Below are positions 1-9,701 of a DNA stretch of 64,000 nt, piece by piece. The DNA is from Streptomyces zhihengii (GTDB lineage: Bacteria > Actinomycetota > Actinomycetes > Streptomycetales > Streptomycetaceae). Position numbers and translations under genes: made by a program. The notes below the pieces were generated by a model. That model was not told the origin of the DNA. It saw only the letters and a list, made by a program, of their open reading frames with translations, and made no database searches. Location: the NCBI RefSeq assembly GCF_016919245.1, contig NZ_JAFEJA010000001.1, forward strand, positions 3,444,001 through 3,508,000, read 5' to 3'. Positions within the stretch are counted from its first letter, which is position 1. Each line of letters starts with the position of its first letter.

Positions 1-203
1 TGGGGACGGACAACATCCCCGGCTGGATGTGGCTGGACGCCGACAAGCTGGTGTCGGCGGCGCTCGCGGACCTGGCGCGGGGCAGGACGGTGTCCGTCCC
101 GGACCCGCGGTACAAGGCGCTGATGGGCGTGGTGAAGCTGACGCCGCGCGGGCTGCTGGGCGGGATGTCCTCACGGGCGGGGCGCTCGTACGGACCGCAG
201 TGA
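1..203 (+). CDS. short-chain dehydrogenase/reductase, C-terminal fragment
   Basis: The reading frame is open from the window edge (first complete codon at base 3) and stops with TGA at 201-203, so only the last 66 residues are visible. The segment with IPGWMWLDADKLVSAAL and the tail ending in SRAGRSYGPQ resemble the C-terminal substrate-lid region of NAD(P)-dependent SDR oxidoreductases, where a proline-rich turn precedes a DADxLVxAAL helix. The Rossmann motif and the catalytic YxxxK lie outside the window, so the assignment rests on the tail alone. Substrate unknown. Confidence 0.6.
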   Translation, partial: GTDNIPGWMWLDADKLVSAALADLARGRTVSVPDPRYKALMGVVKLTPRGLLGGMSSRAGRSYGPQ

Positions 204-266
204 GACGACCGGGCGAATGTGATAAGCGTCACTAAAATGGAGGCATCCCCTGCGGCGGGAGGCGCC

Positions 267-959
267 ATGAAATTCGTGCAGATCATCGACTACAAGACCG
301 CCGACTTCGACGGCATGAACAGCGTGATGGAGCGGTGGGTCGAGCAGACCAAGGGGAAGCGGACCACCGGCCACGCCGTCACCGGCAAGGACCGCACCGA
401 CAGCAGGCACTACGTCGACATCGTGGAGTTCAACTCCTACGAGGAGGCGATGGAGAACTCCCATCTCCCGGAGACGGACAAGATGTTCCAGGAGATGGTG
501 GCGCTCTGCGACGGCATGCCGTCCTTCACCGACCTGGACGTCGTCCGCGAGGAGCAGCTCAACGCGGCGGTCGCGCGGCGCTTCTTCCACGAGGTCGCCG
601 TCGGCGGGAACATGGACGCGATCGGCGAGATGTTCACCGACGACTACACCGACCACGACGTCGCCAACGAGGCCGCCTCCGAGACCGGCACCGAGGTGAT
701 CCGGCGGGACGTCACCATGTGGCGCGACGCCTTCGACTTCACCTTCGAGCTGGACCGGCAGGTGTGCGAGGGGGACGACGTGGTGATGCTCTGGACCTGG
801 AGCGGCAAGCACAAGGCCGAGTTCATGGGCATCCCGGCGAGCGGTGACGAGTGCACCATGACGGGCACGACCGTCTTCCGCTTCGAGGGCGGGAAGATCA
901 AGGAAGGCTGGTGGCACTTCGACGTGCTCGGGCTGATGAAACAGCTCGGCGCGGCCTGA
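267..959 (+). CDS. two-domain protein: ABM-like N-terminus plus SnoaL-like/ester-cyclase C-terminus
   Basis: Predicted 230-residue cytosolic protein. Residues 1-100 (starting MKFVQIIDYKT) look like a dimeric alpha-beta-barrel (ABM-type) fold with an EFxSYEEAMENS motif. Residues 110-230 look like a SnoaL-like/ester-cyclase cone fold (ARRFFHEV, FTDDYTDHD, TGTTVFRFEGGKIKEGWWHFD). Members of both families bind small hydrophobic or polyketide-like substrates, but nothing here defines the substrate. The ATG at 267 is preferred because GCGGGAGG lies just upstream; an in-frame GTG or ATG further up would add residues without a clear ribosome-binding site. It is convergent with groEL1, with hairpins between them. 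Confidence 0.72.
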   Translation: MKFVQIIDYKTADFDGMNSVMERWVEQTKGKRTTGHAVTGKDRTDSRHYVDIVEFNSYEEAMENSHLPETDKMFQEMVALCDGMPSFTDLDVVREEQLNAAVARRFFHEVAVGGNMDAIGEMFTDDYTDHDVANEAASETGTEVIRRDVTMWRDAFDFTFELDRQVCEGDDVVMLWTWSGKHKAEFMGIPASGDECTMTGTTVFRFEGGKIKEGWWHFDVLGLMKQLGAA

Positions 960-1036
960 GCGCCCCGTCCCCGTCCCGCGCACGGCCCACCCCGGACAGG
1001 ACCGGGCGGCTCGGCGCGCCCCGGACCGGGAACGCA

Positions 1037-1101
1037 CCGGGCCCCCCGCCCCGCGTGAGCGGGAACAGGGGGCCCGGCACCGGTGCGGGGCGCCGCACCG
1101 G
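1037..1101. terminator. double hairpin between convergent genes
   Basis: Two adjacent inverted repeats lie between the SnoaL-like gene and groEL1. The first pairs 1037-1046 with 1068-1077 (10 bp), with a further internal stem at 1051-1062. The second pairs 1080-1088 with 1093-1101 (9 bp, 4-nt loop). There is no U-tract, as is usual for Streptomyces terminators. They probably serve both directions. Confidence 0.65.
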
Positions 1102-1108
1102 CGGTGGA

Positions 1109-2806
<1,698 letters not shown>

Positions 2807-2825
2807 ATCGAAGTAAATCGGTGAA

Positions 2826-3134
2826 TTACTTCTCGACGATCGCGAGCACGTCGCGAGCCGAGAGGACGAGGTACTCCTCGCCGCTGTACTTCACTTCGGT
2901 GCCGCCGTACTTGCTGTAGAGCACGACATCGCCGACGTTCACGTCGAGCGGAAGACGCTCGCCGTTCTCGAAGCGGCCCGGGCCCACGGCCAGGACGACG
3001 CCCTCCTGGGGCTTCTCCTTGGCGGTGTCCGGAATAACCAGGCCAGAGGCCGTGGTCTGCTCGGCGTCGAGCGGCTGGACCACAATGCGGTCCTCGAGCG
3101 GCTTGATGGCAACCTTGGAGCTGGCGGTCGTCAC
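2826..3134 (-). CDS. groES: 10 kDa co-chaperonin GroES
   Basis: 102-residue heptameric lid of the chaperonin chamber. The sequence contains [10 protein letters not shown] near the N-terminus, the mobile-loop region around [17 protein letters not shown], and the conserved [14 protein letters not shown] strand. The start is GTG at 3134, preceded by a strong GGGGGAGG ribosome-binding site. It is the first gene of the groES-groEL1 operon, behind two CIRCE elements, so HrcA repression and heat induction are expected. Confidence 0.98.
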   Translation of the reverse strand: MTTASSKVAIKPLEDRIVVQPLDAEQTTASGLVIPDTAKEKPQEGVVLAVGPGRFENGERLPLDVNVGDVVLYSKYGGTEVKYSGEEYLVLSARDVLAIVEK

Positions 3135-3233
3135 GATCCGACCTCCCCCTTCGGAGATCTCACGGGGTTAACTGTCTGAGGTGGCGACCAGGTGGATCCG
3201 TCGTCGCGGGTGCCGGACCTGCCCGTCGCTGTG

Positions 3234-3260
3234 TTGGCACTCTCCAGTGGTGAGTGCCAG
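3234..3260 (-). promoter_or_regulatory. CIRCE operator, proximal copy
   Basis: TTGGCACTC (3234-3242), 9-nt spacer, GAGTGCCAG (3252-3260). This matches the HrcA-binding CIRCE consensus TTAGCACTC-N9-GAGTGCTAA with few changes. It covers the predicted groES transcription start, just downstream of the -10 box. Confidence 0.92.
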
Positions 3261-3265
3261 GAGCG

Positions 3266-3295
3266 AGACTATGACCGGGATTAGCACTCGGTCAA
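3266..3295 (-). promoter_or_regulatory. groES-groEL1 vegetative promoter
   Basis: On the minus strand a -35 TTGACC (3290-3295) is separated by 18 nt from a -10 TAGTCT (3266-3271), a good HrdB-type promoter. The two CIRCE elements flank and overlap it: the distal one covers the -35, the proximal one the start site. Confidence 0.75.
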
Positions 3296-3307
3296 GCGGA
3301 GTGCCAA
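3281..3307 (-). promoter_or_regulatory. CIRCE operator, distal copy
   Basis: TTAGCACTC (3281-3289), 9-nt spacer, GAGTGCCAA (3299-3307): the left half-site is perfect and the right has one change from GAGTGCTAA. It overlaps the -35 box of the groES promoter. The rest of the 3135-3435 gap holds the short untranslated leader and no gene. Confidence 0.95.
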
Positions 3308-3435
3308 TCCGGCCGCGCGCGCCGTCCTGATCCCGACCCCGGCGGCCGGCCCCGCGATGGTCCCGCAGCGGCCCCCGCACCCGCCCCGGACAACGCCGTC
3401 CCGCCGTCCGGGGTTCCGCGGGCGGGCTCCCGGGC

Positions 3436-4380
3436 TCAGACGTAGTCCTCCAGCCGGGCGACGGCGTACCCCTTCTCCGTCACGGTCTTCATCACCCGCC
3501 GGATCATGTCGGGCATGCTGCCCTTCCAGTCGTCCTTGCCGCGGAAGTGGGTGAGGATGATGTCGCCCGGGTGCAGATCGCGGTCCCACTCCCGCCACTC
3601 CATGTGGTCGGGGAACGCCTCGGAGGCCCACAGCGGCACGGCCTCGACGCCGCAGGACTTCGCCACCCGCAGCGTGTCGCCGTTGTAGTTGCCGTACGGC
3701 GGGCGGAACAGCCGGGGCCTGGTGCCGTACCGCTTCTGGAGCTTCTCCTGCTGGCCGCAGATCTCCCGCTGCTGCTGGGCGTACGAAAGGCCGGGCAGAT
3801 AGCGGTGGTTGAGGGTGTGGTTGTGCAGCGCCACCCCGCTGTCGCGCATCTTCGCGAAGTACCCGTAGTCGTCGCCGATGACGTAGTCGCTGAGGAAGGC
3901 GCTGTACGGGATCTGGAGTTCGGTCATCATCCGCAGCAGCTCGGGGTCCTTCTCCGCGCCGTCGTCGATCGTCAGGAAGACGATCTTCTCCTTGGTGGGC
4001 ACGGTGGTGAAGACGGGCGGGAGGTTCTCGCCGCCCTTGACCTCGAAGCCCTTGCGGGTGGTGATCCTCGGCTTCGCCGCCGGGGGCGGGGGCGCGGCGA
4101 GCGGCGTCCGCGCGAGACCCCACTTCCGGGCGGCCGCGGCGCGCAGGGCCTGGTTGCGTCTGACCTTCTCCACGTACGCGGCCAGCGCGCCGGACGTGCC
4201 GGCGCCCTCCTGCGCCCCCGGACCGCGCCCGGCCTGCGCCTCCGCCGAGGGGCTCGCGGGGCGAGCGCCCCCCGGCCCCTCGGCGGCACAGCCCGCACCG
4301 AGGGCGGCGACCACGAGCGCGGCGACGATCACACGGACCCGGCGCGCTCCCACATTTACCTTTTGTCCTACTAGCTGCAT
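3436..4380 (-). CDS. polysaccharide deacetylase (NodB-type) lipoprotein
   Basis: 314 residues. N-terminal RRVRV plus a hydrophobic stretch ends in LGAGC (Cys31), a lipobox-like site, so an exported lipoprotein is likely. The NodB catalytic motifs are present: TIDDG (138-141, metal-binding Asp), HTLNH (188-192), RPPYG (226-230) and LHPGDIILTH (269-278). The enzyme is expected to remove N- or O-acetyl groups from peptidoglycan, chitin or another cell-surface glycan. The ATG at 4380 has AGGA upstream; an in-frame GTG at 4350 preceded by AAAAGG would give a shorter, equally valid signal peptide. It is divergent from the methyltransferase gene. Confidence 0.88.
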   Translation of the reverse strand: MQLVGQKVNVGARRVRVIVAALVVAALGAGCAAEGPGGARPASPSAEAQAGRGPGAQEGAGTSGALAAYVEKVRRNQALRAAAARKWGLARTPLAAPPPPAAKPRITTRKGFEVKGGENLPPVFTTVPTKEKIVFLTIDDGAEKDPELLRMMTELQIPYSAFLSDYVIGDDYGYFAKMRDSGVALHNHTLNHRYLPGLSYAQQQREICGQQEKLQKRYGTRPRLFRPPYGNYNGDTLRVAKSCGVEAVPLWASEAFPDHMEWREWDRDLHPGDIILTHFRGKDDWKGSMPDMIRRVMKTVTEKGYAVARLEDYV

Positions 4381-4458
4381 GGCGTCGCATCCTGTCAGCG
4401 CGACCTCCCCCGGCCCGGCAGACACCGCCTCCCTGCGCGGTCCGTCCCCCGCCTGGCC

Positions 4459-4471
4459 GACAATGGGCCGG
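4459..4471 (+). promoter_or_regulatory. -10 box of a probable leaderless transcript
   Basis: GACAAT (4459-4464) lies 6 nt before the GTG at 4471, so transcription should start at or next to the start codon. No Shine-Dalgarno sequence precedes the GTG. No clear -35 box. Confidence 0.5.
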
Positions 4472-5649
4472 TGAACGACCTCGATCCGCTCGCCGCCTTC
4501 TCCGCCCTGCGCACCGAGGAGGGCGCCGCCCTGCTCGCCTCGCTGGCCTCCTACGACCCGGCCGGCGAACTCGCCGTCGCCACCCGGCTGCGCCGCGACC
4601 ACCCCGCCGCCCTGGTGTCGGCGGCCCTCGGCCAGGCGAGGCTGCGGCAGCGGGCCGCGGCGAAGTTCGGCGCCGAGGACGCCGCGCGGATGTTCTTCAC
4701 CCCGAACGGCGTCGAGCAGTCCACCCGCCGCCCGGTCGCCGAGTACCGTGCCGCCCGCTTCGCGGCGCTCGGGGTGCGCGGCGTGGCCGATCTCTGCGGC
4801 GGCATCGGCGGGGACGCCCTGGCGCTCGCCCGCGCGGGCATCCGGGTGCTGGCCGTCGACCGCGACCCGCTCACCGCCGAGACCGCCCGCGCCAACGCGG
4901 CCGCGCTCGGCCTGGACGGCCTGATCGAGGTGCGCTGCGCGGACGTGGCGGACGTCGACGTCTCCGGCTGGGACGCGGTGTTCGTGGACCCGGCACGGCG
5001 CGGCGGACGCGGCAGGATCTTCGACCCCGAGGCGTACTCGCCGCCGCTGTCCTGGGCGGTCGGGGCGGCGCGGAGCCGTCCGCACGCCGCGCTGAAGGTG
5101 GCGCCCGGCATCCCGCACGAGGCCGTCCCCGAGGGCGCCGAGGCGGAGTGGATCTCCGACGGCGGGGACGTGAAGGAGGCGGTGCTCTGGTTCGGCACGT
5201 CCCCGGGCACCGTCCGGGCCACCCTCCTCCCGGGCCCGCACACGCTGACCGGCCGGGGGCTCCCCGACCCCGCCGTCCGCCCGCTCGGCCGCTACCTCTA
5301 CGAGCCGGACGGGGCCGTCATCCGCTCCCATCTGGTCGCCGAGGCGGCCGAGGAGGTGTCGGGCGGGCTGATCGACGCCTCGATCGCCTACATCACCTCG
5401 GACGTGCTGCGGCCGACCCCGTACGCGACCGCGTACGAGATCACCGACCAACTCCCCTTCGGCGTCAAGAAGCTGAAGGCCCTGCTGCGCGAGCGGCGGG
5501 TGGGGAACCTGACGGTCAAGAAGCGCGGCTCGGCCGTCGAGCCCGAGGAACTGCGCCGCAAGGTCAAGCCGCAGGGCCCCGAGGCCGCGACGGTGTTCCT
5601 CACCCGGGTCGCGGGGGCGCCGGCCATGCTGGTGGGCCGACCGGTCTGA
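4471..5649 (+). CDS. class I SAM-dependent methyltransferase with THUMP-like C-terminal domain
   Basis: 392 residues. The SAM-binding motif I is VADLCGGIGGDALALA (105-120), with the acidic AVD at 128-130 ending motif II and a DPARR motif (173-177) at the active-site position of RNA/DNA N-methyltransferases. The C-terminal third (GRYLYEPDGAVIRSHLV onward, with FGVKKLKALL) resembles the THUMP-like domain found with this methyltransferase class in actinobacteria. Substrate probably RNA, but unproven. Translation starts at a GTG lacking a Shine-Dalgarno sequence, consistent with leaderless expression. Confidence 0.85.
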   Translation: MNDLDPLAAFSALRTEEGAALLASLASYDPAGELAVATRLRRDHPAALVSAALGQARLRQRAAAKFGAEDAARMFFTPNGVEQSTRRPVAEYRAARFAALGVRGVADLCGGIGGDALALARAGIRVLAVDRDPLTAETARANAAALGLDGLIEVRCADVADVDVSGWDAVFVDPARRGGRGRIFDPEAYSPPLSWAVGAARSRPHAALKVAPGIPHEAVPEGAEAEWISDGGDVKEAVLWFGTSPGTVRATLLPGPHTLTGRGLPDPAVRPLGRYLYEPDGAVIRSHLVAEAAEEVSGGLIDASIAYITSDVLRPTPYATAYEITDQLPFGVKKLKALLRERRVGNLTVKKRGSAVEPEELRRKVKPQGPEAATVFLTRVAGAPAMLVGRPV

Positions 5650-5696
5650 GCCGGCGGGCGGCGGGCGGGCGCCCGGGCCGGGCCGGGCGGGCGCGA

Positions 5697-5755
5697 CTGT
5701 GCGGCGGTCAGCGGGCGGGCGGTCCGGCCCGACGGCTGTGCGGCGGTCAGCGGGC
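5697..5755. repeat. 39-bp-period tandem duplication at a stop codon
   Basis: A 20-bp sequence at 5697-5716 recurs exactly at 5736-5755. The second copy contains the stop codon (5747-5749) of the minus-strand membrane protein gene; the first lies just beyond it. It looks like a slippage duplication of a gene's 3' end. Confidence 0.8.
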
Positions 5756-6394
5756 CGGCGCGGTGTCCGGGCGGGCGCCGCGCGGCAGCAGGCGCAGGGC
5801 CCAGCGGTAGTGGGCCACCGCCTTGGCCGTGCCGATCAGACCGGTGAGCCAGGCGATCATGCCCAGCCCCATCAGCAGCACCACGCCCAGCAGCGTGTCC
5901 TCCCCGCGCCGCGCGGTCGCCGGGACCACGAACGACAGCCACAGACCGCAGCCGCACAGCACGAACGACGGCAGCAGCCAGGTCAGTCCGAGCCCCGGGG
6001 TCACGTACGCGGCGTCCCGCGGGGGATCGGTGTCCAGCGCGCTCCACGCCCGCAGCCGGCGGCGCACGGTGGCGTCACGCGTCAGCCCGAAGCCGATCAG
6101 CAGGCCGGTGGGCACCATGAGGCCGAGGCCCAGCACGGCGAGCACCCCGGCGATCAGCACGCCCAGCGGGTCGACGGCCTCGGCGAAGACGCGCAGCGCC
6201 GAGGCGAAGAGCACCCAGCCGGCCGCGAAGCCCCCCGCCAGCGCCCACAGGGAGGCCAGCACGGACACCCCGACGCTCCGCCGGTGCAGTTCGTCCAGCA
6301 CCCGCGCGCGGTCGGCGAGGAGCGCGTACCGGTGCGGCCACGCACCGGTCCCCTGAGGCGGCGGCAAAGGCGGCAGCGGATCACGGCGGGACAT
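5747..6394 (-). CDS. integral membrane protein of unknown function
   Basis: 215 residues with about four hydrophobic segments: around 45-67 (VLASLWALAGGFAAGWVLFA), 77-100, 132-155 (WLLPSFVLCGCGLWLSFVV) and 168-190. The N-terminus is Pro-rich and the C-terminus basic. No family recognised. ATG at 6394. It lies 62 nt downstream of the ECF sigma gene on the same strand and could be part of that transcript. Confidence 0.7.
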   Translation of the reverse strand: MSRRDPLPPLPPPQGTGAWPHRYALLADRARVLDELHRRSVGVSVLASLWALAGGFAAGWVLFASALRVFAEAVDPLGVLIAGVLAVLGLGLMVPTGLLIGFGLTRDATVRRRLRAWSALDTDPPRDAAYVTPGLGLTWLLPSFVLCGCGLWLSFVVPATARRGEDTLLGVVLLMGLGMIAWLTGLIGTAKAVAHYRWALRLLPRGARPDTAPAR

Positions 6395-6456
6395 GGGGCG
6401 ACCCTATCGGCAGCGCTCGCACGGCCGTTCGCCGTCACCGCCCCCGCAGGCGGGCG

Positions 6457-7725
6457 TCAGGGCCGTCCGGCGCGGGCGCGGTCGGCGCGGTCGAGCAGCA
6501 GTTCCCTCTCCCGGGCGTTGCGCGTCATCCCGGCGGCCCGCTCGAACTCGTCGCACGCCTCCTCGTGACGGCCCAGCCGGGCCAGCAGGTCGCCCCGCAC
6601 GCTGGGCAGCAAGTGGTAGTCCTTCAGGGCCGGTTCGTCCCTCAGGGCGTCCACCAGCGCGAGGCCGGCCGAGGGCCCCTCGGCCATGGAGAGCGCGACC
6701 GCGCGGTTCAGCTCGACCACCGGGGACGGGGTGAGCCGCGCCAACTGCGCGTAGAGGGCGGCGATGGTGGCCCAGTCGGTGTCCTCGTAGCGCCCCGCCC
6801 GCGCGTGGCAGGCCGCGATCGCCGCCTGGAGCGTGTAGGGCCCGTACGGGCCGCCGCCGGCCCGGTGCAGGGCCTCGACGCCGCGCCGCATCAGCAGGCC
6901 GTTCCAGCGCGATCGGTTCTGGTCGGCCAGCAGCACCGGCTCTCCCCCGGGCCCCGTGCGCGCCGGGATGCGGGACGCCTGGAACTCCAGCAGGGCCGCC
7001 AGCCCGTGCACCTCCGGCTCGGCGGGCATCAGCCCCTGGAGCACCCTGGCCAGCCGCAGCGCGTCCTCGCAGAGCGCCGGGCGGACGAGGTCGTCGCCGG
7101 CGGTCGCCGCGTACCCCTCGTTGAAGACCAGGTAGATGACCTCCAGCACGGATCCCAGCCGCTCGGCCCGGTCGGCCCCGTAGGGCACCTCGAAGGCGAC
7201 ACCGGCCCGGGCGAGACCCCGCTTGGCGCGCACGATGCGCTGGGCGACGGTCGGTTCGGCGGCGAGGAAGGCGCGGGCGATCTCCTCGGTCGTCAGACCG
7301 CCGAGAAGCCGGAGCGTCAGCGCGATCCGGGCGTCGGTCGACAGCACCGGGTGGCAGGCCGTGAAGATGAGCCGCAGCAGGTCGTCGTCGATGTCGTCCG
7401 GCCCGGCGGGCTCCTCGGGCGGCGGCGCGTCCTCCAGGGTGCGCCCGACCTCGGCGAGCTTGCGCGCGTACGTCTCCCGGCGGCGTACGAGGTCGATCGC
7501 GCGGTGCTTGGCGGTGGCCATGAGCCAGGCGCCCGGTCTGTCCGGGACACCCGACTCCGGCCACTGTTCCAGCGCGGCGACGAGAGCGTCCTGCGCGATC
7601 TCCTCGGCGATCCCCACGTCCCGCACGACCCGGGTGACACCGGCGATGATCCGCGCGGACTCGATCCGGAAAACCGCCTCGACCGTCTCGGCCGTCTTCT
7701 GCGCTCCTGCTGCCGTCACGGCCAC
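6457..7725 (-). CDS. ECF42-type RNA polymerase sigma factor with long C-terminal extension
   Basis: 422 residues, about twice a normal ECF sigma factor. Region 2 is near residues 15-90 (VVRDVGIAEEIAQDALVAALEQW, then AWLMATAKHRAIDLVRRR). Region 4 is near 135-185 (LRLLGGLTTEEIARAFLAAEPTVAQRIVRAKR). Residues 190-422 form an alpha-helical TPR-like extension (HARAGRYEDTDWATIAALYAQL; LLARLGRHEEACDEFERA). This architecture next to a DGPF/YCII protein defines the ECF42 group, in which the extension rather than an anti-sigma factor controls activity. GTG start. It follows the DGPF gene by 33 nt, so the two form an operon, probably autoregulated from the promoter at 8169-8194. Confidence 0.92.
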   Translation of the reverse strand: MAVTAAGAQKTAETVEAVFRIESARIIAGVTRVVRDVGIAEEIAQDALVAALEQWPESGVPDRPGAWLMATAKHRAIDLVRRRETYARKLAEVGRTLEDAPPPEEPAGPDDIDDDLLRLIFTACHPVLSTDARIALTLRLLGGLTTEEIARAFLAAEPTVAQRIVRAKRGLARAGVAFEVPYGADRAERLGSVLEVIYLVFNEGYAATAGDDLVRPALCEDALRLARVLQGLMPAEPEVHGLAALLEFQASRIPARTGPGGEPVLLADQNRSRWNGLLMRRGVEALHRAGGGPYGPYTLQAAIAACHARAGRYEDTDWATIAALYAQLARLTPSPVVELNRAVALSMAEGPSAGLALVDALRDEPALKDYHLLPSVRGDLLARLGRHEEACDEFERAAGMTRNARERELLLDRADRARAGRP

Positions 7726-7758
7726 CCATCAGAGCAGCCGCCCGGTGCGGGGGCAAAC

Positions 7759-8115
7759 TCAGCCCGCCTGGATCTCCCGGACCTCGCAGGTCACCGACCA
7801 CTCGGCGGGGTGCACCTCCACGAAGCGGCGGGCCCACTCCACGGCCTCGGCCATGTCCTTGCACTGCATCATGGCGTAGCCGCCGACGACCTCCTTGGTC
7901 TCGGTGAAGGGGCCGTCGGTGTACGACACCTTGCCGCCGGACCAGGTCACCCGGGTGGCCTGGGAGGTGGGCATCAGCCCCGCCGTGTCGAGCATGACGC
8001 CGGCCTTGGTGATCTCCTCCAGCAGCTTGCCCATCCGGTCGTTGAACTCGTCGGGGAACTCGGCTCCGGCCATCTCGTTCTCGTCGATGCGGACCATCGA
8101 AAGGAAGCGCGGCAT
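7759..8115 (-). CDS. YCII-related DGPF-domain protein
   Basis: 118 residues; small dimeric ferredoxin-like (YCII) fold with the diagnostic TDGPFTETKEVVGGYAMMQC segment (about 65-84). Catalytic role unknown; proteins of this family are the standard genomic partners and targets of ECF41/ECF42 sigma factors. ATG at 8115 with GGAGGAGTCACC upstream. First gene of the operon with the sigma factor. Confidence 0.93.
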   Translation of the reverse strand: MPRFLSMVRIDENEMAGAEFPDEFNDRMGKLLEEITKAGVMLDTAGLMPTSQATRVTWSGGKVSYTDGPFTETKEVVGGYAMMQCKDMAEAVEWARRFVEVHPAEWSVTCEVREIQAG

Positions 8116-8168
8116 GGTGACTCCTCCATCGTGTGCGGGCGGGTCCGTTCCCCGCTCTCACCCCTGCG

Positions 8169-8194
8169 TCGAACGGCGGGCCGCCGGATCGACA
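8169..8194 (-). promoter_or_regulatory. candidate ECF42-dependent promoter
   Basis: Minus strand: TGTCGA (8189-8194), 17-nt spacer, CGA (8169-8171), followed by a 5' leader of about 45 nt to the DGPF start. This fits the TGTCGA/CGA-type motif I recall for ECF42 target promoters. It sits where autoregulation of the DGPF-sigma operon would require. The remaining 8195-8346 bases are G+C-rich with no gene seen. Confidence 0.6.
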
Positions 8195-8346
8195 CGGGCG
8201 GCGGAGATTCTCGCCGAGTTTTTTTCCGGCACCCCGGCGGACGCGCGGAAACGGCGCGCCGGAGCCTCTCCGGGAGCGCGCCGGAGCACCTCCGGGGGGA
8301 CGGGAAGGCCGAACCCGCCGGGCCCCACCGCCCCGCCCCCGGCGGC

Positions 8347-8604
8347 TCAGCCCAGCGACTCGAAGCGCCAGCGGTGGACCGGCCGGGTGATCATGTCCGC
8401 TGCCGGCTCCGGCAGTTCGGGCAGCTCGGCGGCCGTGTCCGGCGCCTCCCACCAGGTGATGACCAGCACCCTGTCCCCGGCCGCCCGCAGCGTCTCGCGG
8501 CGCAGGGGCTCACGGGCCAGCTCCCGGGAGCGGGCCCACTCCAGCAGTTCGGGGCCCCGGCCCTCGGCCGCCCGGGCCTCCCACATCAGCGCGACGACCG
8601 TCAC
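8347..8604 (-). CDS. small conserved hypothetical protein, possible ABM-like fold
   Basis: 85 residues starting [15 protein letters not shown] and containing a [10 protein letters not shown] strand and a HRWRFESLG end. The pattern resembles small antibiotic-biosynthesis-monooxygenase-like (dimeric alpha-beta barrel) proteins, but no catalytic residues can be named. GTG start overlaps the tsaD stop by four bases (GTGA, 8601-8604), so it is translationally coupled to tsaD. Role in t6A synthesis unknown and not implied. Confidence 0.7.
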   Translation of the reverse strand: MTVVALMWEARAAEGRGPELLEWARSRELAREPLRRETLRAAGDRVLVITWWEAPDTAAELPELPEPAADMITRPVHRWRFESLG

Positions 8605-9701
8605 GAGTACAGGTTCTCCTTGCTGACCTCGTGGACGTGGTCGTGGCCGTGGTGGTGGCTGCCGGGCACATGGGACTCGGTCACCGGCAGCGAGGAGTCC
8701 GCCGACAGCTCCCAGTCCGACGCGGGCCGGTTCCTGGCGACCATCTCGGCGCCCAGGGCGGCCACCATCGCGCCGTTGTCGGTGCACAGCTTCGGTCGCG
8801 GCACCCGCAGCCGGATGCCGGCCCGTTCGCACCGCTCCTGGGCGAGCGCGCGCAGCCGGGAGTTGGCCGCCACGCCGCCGCCGATCATCAGATGGTCGAC
8901 GCCCTCGTCCTTGCAGGCGCGCACCGCCTTGCGGGTCAGCACGTCGACGACCGCCTCCTGGAAGGAGGCCGCCACGTCCCGGACGGGGACGTCCTCGCCC
9001 GCCGCCCGCTTCGCCTCGATCCAGCGCGCCACGGCCGTCTTCAGACCGGAGAAGGAGAAGTCGTACGCCGGGTCCTTCGCCCCGCTCAGGCCGCGCGGGA
9101 ACGCGATGGCGCGCGGGTCGCCCTCCCTGGCGAGCCGGTCGATCACCGGACCGCCGGGGAAGCCGAGGTCCAGCACCCGGGCGATCTTGTCGAACGCCTC
9201 GCCGGCCGCGTCGTCGATCGTCGCGCCCATGGGGCGGACGTCGGCCGTGATGTCCGGGGCGAGCAGCAGCGAGGAGTGGCCGCCGGAGACCAGCAGGGCC
9301 ATCGTCGGCTCCGGCAGCGGGCCGTGCTCCAGCTGGTCCACGCAGATGTGCGAGGCGAGGTGGTTGACGCCGTAGAGCGGCTTGCCGAGGGCGTACGCGT
9401 ACGCCTTGGCCGCCGAGACGCCGACAAGCAGCGCGCCCGCGAGACCGGGCCCCGCCGTGACCGCGATGCCGTCGAGGTCGCGGGCGGAGACGCCGGCCTC
9501 CTTCAGCGCGCGCTCGATCGTCGGGACCATCGCCTCCAGGTGGGCGCGCGAGGCGATCTCCGGCACCACTCCACCGAAGCGGGCGTGGGTGTCGACGCTG
9601 GAGGCGATGGCGTCGGCGAGCAGCGTCGTACCGCGGACGATGCCGACGCCGGTCTCGTCGCAGGAGGTCTCGATGCCGAGTACAAGCGGTTCGTCAGCCA
9701 T
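8601..9701 (-). CDS. tsaD: tRNA N6-adenosine threonylcarbamoyltransferase TsaD
   Basis: 366 residues. Transfers threonylcarbamoyl from threonylcarbamoyl-AMP to A37 of ANN-decoding tRNAs, with TsaB and TsaE. Kae1/Gcp-type ASKHA ATPase fold: [15 protein letters not shown] at the N-terminus, metal-ligand histidines in NHLASH (about 116-121), [10 protein letters not shown], the [10 protein letters not shown] segment, and [11 protein letters not shown]. The C-terminus carries an unusual His-rich stretch ([11 protein letters not shown]) absent from E. coli TsaD. It overlaps rimI by 8 nt, within the cluster tsaB-rimI-tsaD. Confidence 0.97.
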   Translation of the reverse strand: MADEPLVLGIETSCDETGVGIVRGTTLLADAIASSVDTHARFGGVVPEIASRAHLEAMVPTIERALKEAGVSARDLDGIAVTAGPGLAGALLVGVSAAKAYAYALGKPLYGVNHLASHICVDQLEHGPLPEPTMALLVSGGHSSLLLAPDITADVRPMGATIDDAAGEAFDKIARVLDLGFPGGPVIDRLAREGDPRAIAFPRGLSGAKDPAYDFSFSGLKTAVARWIEAKRAAGEDVPVRDVAASFQEAVVDVLTRKAVRACKDEGVDHLMIGGGVAANSRLRALAQERCERAGIRLRVPRPKLCTDNGAMVAALGAEMVARNRPASDWELSADSSLPVTESHVPGSHHHGHDHVHEVSKENLYS

